NCBI RefSeq assembly: GCF_900101905.1
Contig: NZ_FNAJ01000001.1
Coordinates: 930,001-994,000, forward strand
Source: Myxococcus virescens
Lineage (GTDB): Bacteria; Myxococcota; Myxococcia; Myxococcales; Myxococcaceae
Reading direction: 5' to 3'
Length of the DNA: 64,000 nt
The notes under the pieces were generated by a model. It searched no databases, was not told the DNA's origin, and saw only the letters and a list, made by a program, of their open reading frames with translations. Of the stretch, positions 41,586 through 50,241 are shown piece by piece; position 1 is the first letter of the stretch, and the number at the start of each line of letters is the position of its first letter. The position numbers and the translations under genes were made by a program.

Positions 41586-44030
41586 TCAGCCCCAAGGCCC
41601 CTGGAACAACTCCCCGAAGCGCAGGGTCAGCTCCGGGCGCCGCACCAGCAGCTTCCCCCACGCGGTGGCCTCCGACGTCCAGGTGGCTACCGATAGGCCG
41701 TGCGCCTCGAACACCGCCATCACGTCGTTGTTCACGCTCATGACCTTCAACAGCCGCGTGTAGTCCAGCAGCGTGCGCAGCCGGGCCTCCGGGAAGCACA
41801 CCTCCAGGTCGAGCGGCTGCACCGGCCCGCGCGGATTCAGCAGCACCAGCGGCGTGAGCAGCGGCGCAACCTCCACGCCGTGCGTGAGCGGTGACGCATC
41901 CACCTGACGTGCCATCAACTCCCGCTGGCGCGCCAGGTCCCGCTGGCGGGACGCCTCCACCATGCGCCGGAGCTCCGCCTCGCGCGCCTGGTCCTCCCGC
42001 TGCCGCTTCCGCTCGAGGTGCTCCCGAATCAACCGGACATCGGCCTCGATGTCCTTCAGGAAATCGCGAGAGTGGCTCCGCTCGCTCGACGCAGGTGACG
42101 CGGCGACGACACGCTCCCGGAAGCTGGGGAACCAGGCCAGGAAGCGCTCCGCGTCCGGGACGAGCGCGTCGACGTCTCGCCTCACAGTCCCCGACAACAC
42201 CGCCGCCGCGTATGACACCGCGAGCGAGGTGGCACGCGGCAACGCATCCACCCGGAGCTCCGCCGCCTTCCACACCGGTTCGAGGCGGCGCGACAGGTCC
42301 TCCGGAGGCGACTCACGGACCAGCGCATCCACACGCTCCGGCAGCTGCTCCGGGTCCTCCACCGGCCACCACGTCTGGAAGCACACCACCGCGTCGGGCT
42401 CCGCCGCCTGCTGCCGTTCCCAGAGTGCCGCCCTCCACGGCGTGAAGGTGGCCAACAAGTCTGTGCGCTCGTCCGGGTGCAGCTGGAAGCGCCGCCACAC
42501 GGCGTCGATGAACACGGCCTGCTGGCTGTCGCCATTCCACCCGCGCACCACCTTCGCCAGCGGCGCCAGCAGGCGTTCGCGGCCCTCCCCCGTCCAGAGC
42601 GCCATCAACAAACGCGCGCCCTGGCCGGGAGCGAGCGTATCGCCCCACCGCAGCCGTGAGGGCAATGACAACACCGCCTCCAGCAACGGCTCCGTGCACG
42701 GCGCCTCACGACTCCACGCGTGCAACCGGAGCGCATCCTCCTCGCCAGCGAGCGTGAGGAACCGGGAGAAGGCCGCGTCCTGGAAGCGACTGGCGCGAAG
42801 CGATGGTGGCTCTCGCGCCAGGGACTCGGACACCGCGGAGACGAAGGCGCGCGTCTCCTCCATGCGGTCCGCGTCCCGCGCGGCGGCGGCCCACTCGAGG
42901 AAACGAAGCGCATCCGCCGCGGAGAGCCGCGCCAGCCGCGCGAGCGCCCAATCCACCCACAGCGCCCGTTCCTCCGGCGGCAACTCCGCGAAAGGCCGGC
43001 CACGGGCCCAGCCATGCAGCGCCTCCGCCAGTCCACCCTCCACCCGGTCCGACACGGCGAGCAACGCACTCAGCGCCCCCGGAGGCGCCTGCGCGGGCAA
43101 CCGCCGCAACACATCGAGCGCGAAGTCCGCGTCTCCCCGCGACGCCATCCGCTCCAGCAACCTCACGGAGCCCCGCGACGCCAACGCTCGACGCGCCTCC
43201 GCGGCCCGCGCCAGGTCCGTGGACTCCACGGCCGCGAGGAGGCCGTCCTCGTCCTGCAAGCAGAGCGCGCATTCGAAGCGCAGGTCCGCGTCCGGATGGT
43301 GCAGGCCCTCACGCAATGCGAGCAGCAGGTCCACGTCCGGCGCCTGCCCGGTGGCCCGCGCCCACGCCACGGCGGCGCGCGCCCCCTGCTCCGGAAACCG
43401 GGCGAAGGCGGCGCGAGCGAGCCGCGCGATGCGCTCGGTGGCCACCCGGGACCCGTGCGCGTGTGGCCACACTCGCCACCGGGTGAGCGCCAGCGCCGCC
43501 TCGCAGCCGAAGCGGCCGTCATCCTCCAGACACGTCAGCACCGTGTCGAGCGCCGCGTGCGAAGGCGTGCCTTCGTGGACGTCCACCAATGCGGCGAGCC
43601 ACCGCGGCTCCAGGGCGGGAACGGCGGTATGCAGCCCCTCCTCCAGCTCGACGGCGGGCTCCTCCTCGGGCACATGCCAGGGAAGCCGCTGGGCCCACCG
43701 GTCCTCGACGTCCTCCTCGAAGCCCTGAAGAAACAACGCCTGCTCGTAGCGCCGCACGCCGACGAGCAGGCGCCGCACATGGGCCCACATCCTCGCGTAG
43801 CGCGACTCCAACCGCTCCGCCATGGAGGTGGGGAGGAGCGACACCCGGTCCGCCAGCGCATACCGGTCCACCCCCGCGTGCACGAGCATCCGCGCGGCGC
43901 CATACCGCTCCGGAGGAACCGGGCCGCAGTCGCACCGAGGGCACAGGAGCCCCGGCTCGTGGAAGCGCGTGCAGGCCGGGCAGCGGACCTGCGCCCCTCG
44001 GCGGGCACCATTCTCCAGCGGGGGATGCAT
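41586..44030 (-). CDS. Large zinc-ribbon, HEAT-like helical protein of unknown function
   Basis: 814 aa. Cys17, Cys20, Cys30 and Cys33 (CPACTRFHEPGLLCPRC) form an N-terminal zinc ribbon. The rest is almost entirely helical and Arg/Ala/Leu-rich, with repeats of HEAT type (residues about 150-420: FECALCLQDEDGLLAAVEST, ALASRGSVRLLERMASRGDA). Near 690-730 a coiled-coil segment (ADVRLIREHLERKRQREDQA) appears, then a compact end with EVCFPEARLRTLLDYTRLL. No signal or membrane helices: cytosolic. I do not recognise the family; it may be a scaffold. Alone on its strand. Confidence 0.75.
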   Translation of the reverse strand: MHPPLENGARRGAQVRCPACTRFHEPGLLCPRCDCGPVPPERYGAARMLVHAGVDRYALADRVSLLPTSMAERLESRYARMWAHVRRLLVGVRRYEQALFLQGFEEDVEDRWAQRLPWHVPEEEPAVELEEGLHTAVPALEPRWLAALVDVHEGTPSHAALDTVLTCLEDDGRFGCEAALALTRWRVWPHAHGSRVATERIARLARAAFARFPEQGARAAVAWARATGQAPDVDLLLALREGLHHPDADLRFECALCLQDEDGLLAAVESTDLARAAEARRALASRGSVRLLERMASRGDADFALDVLRRLPAQAPPGALSALLAVSDRVEGGLAEALHGWARGRPFAELPPEERALWVDWALARLARLSAADALRFLEWAAAARDADRMEETRAFVSAVSESLAREPPSLRASRFQDAAFSRFLTLAGEEDALRLHAWSREAPCTEPLLEAVLSLPSRLRWGDTLAPGQGARLLMALWTGEGRERLLAPLAKVVRGWNGDSQQAVFIDAVWRRFQLHPDERTDLLATFTPWRAALWERQQAAEPDAVVCFQTWWPVEDPEQLPERVDALVRESPPEDLSRRLEPVWKAAELRVDALPRATSLAVSYAAAVLSGTVRRDVDALVPDAERFLAWFPSFRERVVAASPASSERSHSRDFLKDIEADVRLIREHLERKRQREDQAREAELRRMVEASRQRDLARQRELMARQVDASPLTHGVEVAPLLTPLVLLNPRGPVQPLDLEVCFPEARLRTLLDYTRLLKVMSVNNDVMAVFEAHGLSVATWTSEATAWGKLLVRRPELTLRFGELFQGPWG

Positions 44031-44247
44031 GCGTCTTCTCTACACCGACTGGGGCCACTGCGCCCCACCCCTCAACCGTCGCGACGCAATGATGCGGCAA
44101 AGCCGCACGGCACCCGCGAATCATTCGCCATGCCATGGCGCAGCTGTAACGCAACATGTTTCAATTCCTCTCAACCTCCGCGCGGACCTGGGCGGCGCTC
44201 ACTCCATCCGTTGCAACCCGTAGCTCTCACCCAAGGAGAAACACCCC

Positions 44248-44658
44248 ATGAAGCAGACCTTTGCTGTCCTGGCGGCGCTCGCCGTATCGACCCTGGTGGC
44301 CTGTGGCGGCATTGAAGCCGTGGAGCCGCAGGAGGAGCTGGGCCAGGAGTCGAGCGCCCTCGTCTCCTGCTCGACGGAATGTACGACGGGCCCGTCGCTC
44401 TCCTGTTGGGGAACGACCTGCTCCGCGTCCAACAACCACTACGTCCAGTGTGACGGCAACTACCAGTACTGCCCCACCACGCCCCCGCCGCCGCTCGACT
44501 GCAGCCTGTCGCGAGAGGCGTGCGTGAACGTCCTCGGCCTCGCATGCGCCCCCAGCGGCTCCACGCGGAAGTGCTGCATCGAAGACATGCCCACCGGCAA
44601 CTGCCAGTGCATGCACAACGGCCAGTGGATGTGCACCATCCCCGTCGAAGACCCGTAG
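44248..44658 (+). CDS. Small Cys-rich lipoprotein
   Basis: 136 aa with AAGGAG before the ATG. Lipobox TLVAC (Cys19). The mature part has 12 or more Cys (SCSTECTTG, SCWGTTCSA, YCPTT, DCSLSREACVNVLGLACA, CCIED, CQCMHNGQWMC), which suggests a disulfide-knotted domain outside the cytosol. Many myxobacterial surface lipoproteins share the ESSALVSCST-like beginning. Function unknown. Followed by 450 bases without a gene. Confidence 0.8.
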   Translation: MKQTFAVLAALAVSTLVACGGIEAVEPQEELGQESSALVSCSTECTTGPSLSCWGTTCSASNNHYVQCDGNYQYCPTTPPPPLDCSLSREACVNVLGLACAPSGSTRKCCIEDMPTGNCQCMHNGQWMCTIPVEDP

Positions 44659-45109
44659 CCCCTCCCGAGGCCTGACTGACGCATGGAAGTCCCAGGAACG
44701 GGCACGCCCGACGCGCCCGCTCCTCCTTTCTTCGCGCCAGACGCTCCCGGCACACGCCATGGGTTGAGCGCGCCGAAGGAAGTTGAAGGATGGCTCAGGT
44801 AGTGAATCCGCTATTTGCGTAAAAATCTGGCTATCCGTTGACACGCTGTCCATTGCTCGATATTTGTAATTCGCCACGAATGGGGGACCGTATCGAGCAT
44901 CCTCAGGAATGCTCAGCGGCGTGGCTGCCCAGAACCCACACATCGTCACAACTGCGCTGGAGACCTCTCCACGAACAGCGGCCCCCTCCTTCCGGGCCGC
45001 CGGTCAGGATTCGTACGCTCGTATCCGCGGCTCGAGTGGCGCGGAGGGTGGGACGCGTCTGTCCGGCGGACGGAAGTGCCCGCCAGACGCGCACCAGGAA
45101 GCCACCGTC
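44659..45109. other. Intergenic region upstream of the lipid operon
   Basis: About 450 bases. The first part is GC-rich without gene features; from 44800 it becomes AT-richer and includes a sigma-70-type promoter candidate. Frames extending the synthase upstream (from 44909) lack coding character before 45110. Confidence 0.4.
44838..44866 (+). promoter_or_regulatory. Promoter candidate for the five-gene lipid operon
   Basis: A perfect TTGACA (44838-44843) is followed after 17 bases by TATTTG (44861-44866), which matches only TAT of the -10 consensus. It lies in a local AT-rich stretch 244 bases before the first start codon of the operon. The leader would be long. It could be a housekeeping promoter; the weak -10 lowers confidence. 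Confidence 0.4.
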
Positions 45110-46414
45110 ATGGACCCAACCCGCAATGCCTTTCCCGAGAAGAACCGCAATCTCGCCGTGGGCTCCGCCCGGCTCCAGGAAGTCCAGAAGGCGGTCCATT
45201 ACTACGTGGACAACCATCACTGTGACGTCATTGGGCGGGTGTTTCACGGGATGCCAGGCCGGGAGGCACGCGTCAGCTTCAGCCCGACGCGCCGGGATGT
45301 GAGGCTGAACGCGGAGGGGCCTCGGGACGTCCTCCACTTCGGCTCCTACAACTACTCCGGGCTGAACGGACACCCACGCGTGGTGGCCGCGGCGGAGGCG
45401 GCGCTGCGCCGCTACGGGACGACGGTCAGCGGCGTGCGTCTGCTCAACGGGACGTGTGAGCTGCACCTGGAGCTGGAGCGCGCGCTGGCGGAGTTCCTGG
45501 GCTTCGAGGACTGCGTCACCTACAGCAGCGGCTACGCGGCCAACCTGTCCGTGCTGTCCGCGCTGTGTGGCGAGGGCGATGTGGTGCTGTCGGACATGCT
45601 CAACCACCAGTCCATCATCGACGGGCTGAAGCTGTCCGGCGCGGACATCCGCACCTACCGGCACAAGAGCCTGCGCAGCATCGAGTCCACGCTGAAGAAG
45701 CTGCCGTACGAGCAGCGCAAGTTCATCATCACCGACGGCGTCTTCAGCATGGACGGCGACGTGGCGGACCTGCCGGGCATCGTCGCGCTGGCGGAGAGCT
45801 ACAACGCCTTCATCCTCGTGGATGACGCGCACGCCACCGCCGCCATGGGTCCCAACGGCCGTGGCACCCCGGCCTACTTCGGGCTTCAATCACAGGTGGA
45901 CGTGCTCACCGGCAGCCTCAGCAAGGGCCTGCCGGGCATCGGCGGGTTCGCCGCCGGTTCCAAGGCCACCATCGACCTGCTGCGCTTCGGCTCCAACGGC
46001 TACATCTTCTCCGCCTCGCTGCCGCCGCCCATCGCCGCGGGCCTGCTGGAGGGCATCCGCATCCTCCAGGAGCAGCCCGAGCTCCAGGAGCGGCTGCACC
46101 ACAACGAGAACCACCTGCGCGCCGGCATCCGCGCCATGGGCCTGGACTGCATGAACAGCGAGTCCCCCATCATCCCCATCCTGATGCCCGCCTACGAGAA
46201 GACGTTCGAGCTGACGCGGCTGCTCCACCTGGAGGGCATCTACGTCAACCCGGTGGGCTACCCCGCCGTGAGCAAGAACCGCACGCGCCTGCGCATCAAC
46301 GTCAGCGCCAACCTCACCCAGGCGGACCTGGACCGCTTCCTGGACGCGCTGGACCGATGCAGCCGCAAACTCAACCTCCAGGACGCGCCGCCGCTCCAGC
46401 AGACCGGCTCCTGA
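45110..46414 (+). CDS. Alpha-oxoamine synthase (serine-palmitoyltransferase/KBL/AONS family)
   Basis: 434 aa from the ATG at 45110. PLP fold type I: HFGSYNYSGLNGHPRVVAAA near 76, LSDMLNHQSIIDGLKLSGAD near 160-179, VDDAH (238-241) and the Schiff-base Lys272 in TGSLSKGLPGIGGF. The family condenses an amino acid with an acyl thioester and releases CO2, as in 8-amino-7-oxononanoate synthase, 2-amino-3-ketobutyrate CoA ligase and serine palmitoyltransferase. Length (434) is longer than AONS because of an N-terminal helix of about 50 residues. It heads an operon with an AGMO-like oxygenase, two acyltransferases and a formyltransferase and has no biotin genes near, so a lipid product (sphinganine-like amino ketone) is more likely than biotin. 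Confidence 0.9.
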   Translation: MDPTRNAFPEKNRNLAVGSARLQEVQKAVHYYVDNHHCDVIGRVFHGMPGREARVSFSPTRRDVRLNAEGPRDVLHFGSYNYSGLNGHPRVVAAAEAALRRYGTTVSGVRLLNGTCELHLELERALAEFLGFEDCVTYSSGYAANLSVLSALCGEGDVVLSDMLNHQSIIDGLKLSGADIRTYRHKSLRSIESTLKKLPYEQRKFIITDGVFSMDGDVADLPGIVALAESYNAFILVDDAHATAAMGPNGRGTPAYFGLQSQVDVLTGSLSKGLPGIGGFAAGSKATIDLLRFGSNGYIFSASLPPPIAAGLLEGIRILQEQPELQERLHHNENHLRAGIRAMGLDCMNSESPIIPILMPAYEKTFELTRLLHLEGIYVNPVGYPAVSKNRTRLRINVSANLTQADLDRFLDALDRCSRKLNLQDAPPLQQTGS

Positions 46415-46454
46415 GCCGGCGCCCCACGCCACCCACGCCACTGGAAGACCCGCC

Positions 46455-47735
46455 ATGGACCTCAAGGAACAGCTCCTCTACGGCCTGCCCGTGTTCCTCG
46501 CTCCCATCCTCATCGAGCTGGTGGTGGGGCTCGTGCGGCGCAAGCCGGCCTACCGGCTCAATGACCTGCTCACCAACGTGACGATGAGCCTGCTCACCGT
46601 CCTGGGCAGCGTGGTCATCGCGGGCGCCACCTTCGTCTTCTACGGCTACGTCTACAAGCACCACGCCCTCTTCAGCCTGGCGAAGGACTCCGCGTGGACG
46701 TGGGTGGTGGCCTTCTTCGCCTACGACTTCTTCTATTACTGGGCGCACCGGATGCACCACACCATGGCGTGGATGTGGGGCGTCCACGTCGCCCACCACT
46801 CCGGCGAGGACATGAACTTTGGCCTCGCGGTGCGGCAGAGCGCGCTGGGTGAGCTGACCACGTGGCCCTTCTTCGTGCCCATGGCGCTGCTGGGCATCGC
46901 GCCGGAGGTGTTCCTGGGCATCACCGGCATCCAGCTCCTCTTCCAGTACGCCATCCACAACACCTACGTGCCGCCGCTGGGCTGGCTGGAGTACGTGCTC
47001 GTCACGCCCTCCCAGCACCGCGTCCACCACAGCCGCAACACGCCGTACATCGACAAGAACTACGGCAACATCCTCGTCGTCTGGGATTTGCTGTTCCGCA
47101 CCTACCAGCCGGAGCTGAAGGACCAGCCTCCCGTCTACGGCCTGCGCAGCAGCCTGCGCTCGTGGAACCCCCTCACCGCGCACTTCCACTACTTCGTGGA
47201 GCTGTTCCAGAAGTCCACCGCCTGCGCGCGGCTGGCCGACAAGGCGCTGTGCTTCATCAAGGGGCCGGACTGGCACCCGCCGTCGCTGCGCCAGGAGCGC
47301 TTCACCGGTCCCCCGGATGGCGGTCCGTCCGCCACCTTCAAGAAGTACGACCCTCGCCTGCCCCTGCCCGTCACCGCCTACTGCGTGACACAGTTCTTCA
47401 GCCTGGCGGCCAGCATCCTGCTGCTGGCGTGGTACCTGGACACGCTCAGCCTCGTGGCCCGCGCCGTGACGCTGGGGCTGGTCCTCTTCGGTACCTGGAG
47501 CCTGGGCGCGCTGATGGACTCGCGCGCCTTCGCGTGGCGGCAGGAGTTCGCGCGGCTGGCGGGTATCGCGCTGCTGGGTCCCGCCCTGGCGCTGATGGAG
47601 GGCGTGCCGCTGGTCAGCGCGCTCCCCATCCTGCTCCACCCCGTCCTCAGCGCCGCGTGGCTGCTGCGCTTCCGCGCCGCGTTCCACGAAGGCGCTGACA
47701 CCTCCACGCGAGGCTCTGGCGCCCTGGCCGCCTGA
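46455..47735 (+). CDS. AGMO-like membrane fatty acid hydroxylase/sterol desaturase-family oxygenase
   Basis: 426 aa, 40 bases after the synthase. Di-iron His boxes: His98-His101-His102 (WAHRMHH), His111-His114-His115 (VHVAHH), His188-His191-His192 (SQHRVHH), plus His168. The segments HVAHHSGEDMNFGLAVRQS and YVLVTPSQHRVHHSRN, then IDKNYGNILVVWD, recall alkylglycerol monooxygenase (AGMO/TMEM195) more than sterol desaturases. A long C-terminal part with about four more membrane helices (about 305-415) also fits AGMO (about 445 aa). AGMO cleaves ether lipids using tetrahydrobiopterin; the family also hydroxylates sphingoid bases. The operon partner synthase makes a sphingoid-type or ether-amine substrate plausible. 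Confidence 0.86.
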   Translation: MDLKEQLLYGLPVFLAPILIELVVGLVRRKPAYRLNDLLTNVTMSLLTVLGSVVIAGATFVFYGYVYKHHALFSLAKDSAWTWVVAFFAYDFFYYWAHRMHHTMAWMWGVHVAHHSGEDMNFGLAVRQSALGELTTWPFFVPMALLGIAPEVFLGITGIQLLFQYAIHNTYVPPLGWLEYVLVTPSQHRVHHSRNTPYIDKNYGNILVVWDLLFRTYQPELKDQPPVYGLRSSLRSWNPLTAHFHYFVELFQKSTACARLADKALCFIKGPDWHPPSLRQERFTGPPDGGPSATFKKYDPRLPLPVTAYCVTQFFSLAASILLLAWYLDTLSLVARAVTLGLVLFGTWSLGALMDSRAFAWRQEFARLAGIALLGPALALMEGVPLVSALPILLHPVLSAAWLLRFRAAFHEGADTSTRGSGALAA

Positions 47736-47779
47736 AAGCCCCGCCCCCTGTTTCGACGTCCCCAACCCACCCGAAAGAC

Positions 47780-49048
47780 ATGACCGCGTCCGCACCCGTC
47801 ACCGGAAGCGCTCCCGCCTTCCACACCTTCCCGCGCCCCCTCGACGTGCGTTGGGTCGGCTCCATCAACGACATCGGCCGGGAGGACTGGCACACCTGCT
47901 TCCCACCCACCGACGTGATGCAGTCCTTCGAGCTGCACCAGGCCACCGAGGCCGCCAGCATCGAGGACGTGCGGTTCCACTACCTGGTCCTCCGGAACGA
48001 GGGCGCGGTGGTGGCCATCGTCCCCTGCTTCCGCTTCCGGATGTCGCTGACGGTCATCGCCCCGGAGAACGTCAACAAGGTGGTGTCCCAGGTCCGCCGC
48101 GCGTTCCCGGACTTCCTCTTCCTGAATGCGTTCGTCATCGGCACGCCCATCGCCATCTGCAAGGACTTGCTGGGCATCCGCACGGACCTGCCGAAGGCGC
48201 GGCGTGACGACGTACTGCGCGCCATCTCCCGCGAGGTGATTGCCCGCGCCCGGCACCTGAAGCTGGGCCTGGTCTTCATGAAGGAGTTCACCTCCCAGAA
48301 GCTGCCCGAGGTGAAGGACGTGCTGTCCCCGCGCTTCCACTTCGTGGAGAGCGCGGCCACCACCTACCTGTACCTGGGCGAGCCGGGGAAGAGCACCTTC
48401 AAGGACCGGCTGCGAAAGAAGTACCGCTCCCTGATGAACAACCGCATGGCCCGCGTCCAGGAGGCGGGCATGCGCTGGGAGACCGTCTCCGACTTCTCAC
48501 GCTACGCCGCGCAGATGCACCCGCTGTACCTGCAGGTCCTCAACCGCTCGAAGATTCGCTTCGAGACGCTCAGCGTGGACTTCTTCGCCCAGCTGCCCCA
48601 GCGCCTGGGCGACCGCGTCTTCGCGCTCCTGTGCTTCAAGGGCGAACAGCTGGTGTCCTTCGAGCTGTTCCTCAAGGACGCGGAGTGGGTCCACCCCATC
48701 TACCTGGGCCTGGACTACAGCCTCCGCGACGAGGGCGCGCTGTACTTCAACAGCATCTACAAAATCGTGGAGGTGCTGGAGTCCCAGGGCAAGTCGGTGG
48801 TGCAGCTGGGACAGACGAGCTACGCGGTGAAGGCCAGCATCGGCGCGGTGGTGGACCGGCTGTACCTGGCCGTGCACCACACCCACCCGGTGCTGGACAC
48901 GTTGCTGAAGCGCTTCGGCGCGGAGCTCTTCCCGCCCACGCCCCTGCCTCGCTCGCAGCGCGTGTTCCGGGACATGAAGGAGAACGACGACGGCCTGGCC
49001 CGCCATGGCATCCACTTCGAGCGGCTGGACGCGGAGGGTGACGAATGA
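47780..49048 (+). CDS. FemAB/GNAT-like acyltransferase, first copy
   Basis: 422 aa, 44 bases after the oxygenase. The C-terminal half has the acyl-CoA N-acyltransferase fold pattern of the 'peptidogalycan biosynthesis/recognition' (FemAB_like) type: KDRLRKKYRSLMNNRMARV, MHPLYLQVLNRSKIRFETLS, YLGLDYSLRDEGALYFNS and VVQLGQTSYAVKASIGA. The N-terminal half (to about 200) has a variable acyltransferase-like domain. The next gene is a diverged tandem paralogue with which it shares the HPLYLQV, GLDY and LGLTSY-type positions. In Caulobacter the bacterial ceramide synthase belongs to the acyl-CoA N-acyltransferase superfamily, so an N-acylation of an amino lipid is a reasonable guess. Confidence 0.78.
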   Translation: MTASAPVTGSAPAFHTFPRPLDVRWVGSINDIGREDWHTCFPPTDVMQSFELHQATEAASIEDVRFHYLVLRNEGAVVAIVPCFRFRMSLTVIAPENVNKVVSQVRRAFPDFLFLNAFVIGTPIAICKDLLGIRTDLPKARRDDVLRAISREVIARARHLKLGLVFMKEFTSQKLPEVKDVLSPRFHFVESAATTYLYLGEPGKSTFKDRLRKKYRSLMNNRMARVQEAGMRWETVSDFSRYAAQMHPLYLQVLNRSKIRFETLSVDFFAQLPQRLGDRVFALLCFKGEQLVSFELFLKDAEWVHPIYLGLDYSLRDEGALYFNSIYKIVEVLESQGKSVVQLGQTSYAVKASIGAVVDRLYLAVHHTHPVLDTLLKRFGAELFPPTPLPRSQRVFRDMKENDDGLARHGIHFERLDAEGDE

Positions 49049-50226
49049 CGGCGAAGGCGGGCATCACCACGAAGGTCGTCGCTCGCATCCGGGACGTGCC
49101 CCAGGCGCTGTGGGACGACAAGGTGGCGCGGGGCCACCCCTTCAAGAGCGCCGCGTTCCTCTCCTGCCTGGAGGACTCGTTCCCGGAGCGGAAGTTCGGC
49201 TACCTCATCGTGTCGCAAGGCGCGGACGTCGTCGGACTGGCGGTCATCACCGAGGAGCGCCTGGACTTGAGCCTGCTGCTGCCGGAGCAGGTGGGCACGC
49301 TGGCCCAGGGCGTGCGCAAGGTGCTGCCCGGCTTCCTGTCGCTGGGCCTGGGCATGGTGGGCACCTTCGAAACGGCGGAGCGGCACTGGTGGTACGACGC
49401 GCAGCGCGTTTCCGAGCATGACTTCGCGCGGGCGCTGCTCGCCGCGTGCGACGAGGTGTGTGGCAACGCCGCGCTGCTGCTGGTGCGCGACTTCATGGAG
49501 GCCCTGCCCGAGGACGTGCGCCTGGAGTCGTGGTTCCTCCAGCGGGGCTTCAAGCAGGTGGCCAACCACCCCATGGCCATGGTGACGCTGGACGGGCTGA
49601 GCAGCGAGGCCCACTTCCAGCGGCTGAAGAAGAAGTCGCGGCAGAACCTGCGCAAGAAGCTGAAGGACGCGGAGGCGCTGGGCTTCCAGGTGGAGCGGGT
49701 GCGGGACTTCCGCCCCCTCATCGACGAGTGCTACCCGCTCTACCTCCAGGTCCACGAGGGCGCGTCGGAGTTCAAGCGCAACCCCTTCCCTCGGGCCTTC
49801 TTCGAGACCATCGCGGAGCGGATGCCCACCACCAGCAGCTTCCTCACGCTGCGCGACTCGGCCGGGCACCTGATTGCCTTCATCCTCACGGGCACCGGGG
49901 GCGGCATCAACAACCCCTTCTGCATCGGCATGGACTACGCCCGGACGGAAGGCACGCCGGCCTACTACCTGATGATGTGGAAGGAAATCGAGCACGCGGC
50001 CCACACGGGATGCCGCGTGGTGGACCTGGGCCTCACCAGCTACTTCGTGAAGCAGACGGTGGGCGCGGAGCTGGAGGGCATGACGATGGCCGCCCGCATC
50101 CAGTCCGCGTGGCTGCGGCCCCTGCTCAATCCCCTGCTGCCCGCGCTGCTGAGCGAGAAGCAGCCGCAGGAGCGGCGGAAGTTCCGCGTCTCCACCTTCG
50201 ACGACGACTCGCAGCCCCCCCACTGA
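49045..50226 (+). CDS. FemAB/GNAT-like acyltransferase, second copy
   Basis: 393 aa; the ATG overlaps the stop of the first copy (ATGA at 49045-49048), so translation is coupled. It carries the same fold: HFQRLKKKSRQNLRKKLKDA (basic helix), CYPLYLQVHEGASEFKRNPF, FCIGMDYARTEGTPAYYLMM and VVDLGLTSYFVKQTVGAELEG. Two copies in a row suggest two acylation steps or a heterodimer. Cytosolic or membrane-associated; no signal peptide. Substrates are unknown. Confidence 0.78.
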   Translation: MTAKAGITTKVVARIRDVPQALWDDKVARGHPFKSAAFLSCLEDSFPERKFGYLIVSQGADVVGLAVITEERLDLSLLLPEQVGTLAQGVRKVLPGFLSLGLGMVGTFETAERHWWYDAQRVSEHDFARALLAACDEVCGNAALLLVRDFMEALPEDVRLESWFLQRGFKQVANHPMAMVTLDGLSSEAHFQRLKKKSRQNLRKKLKDAEALGFQVERVRDFRPLIDECYPLYLQVHEGASEFKRNPFPRAFFETIAERMPTTSSFLTLRDSAGHLIAFILTGTGGGINNPFCIGMDYARTEGTPAYYLMMWKEIEHAAHTGCRVVDLGLTSYFVKQTVGAELEGMTMAARIQSAWLRPLLNPLLPALLSEKQPQERRKFRVSTFDDDSQPPH

Positions 50227-50241
50227 CCAGGCCGCCTGACC

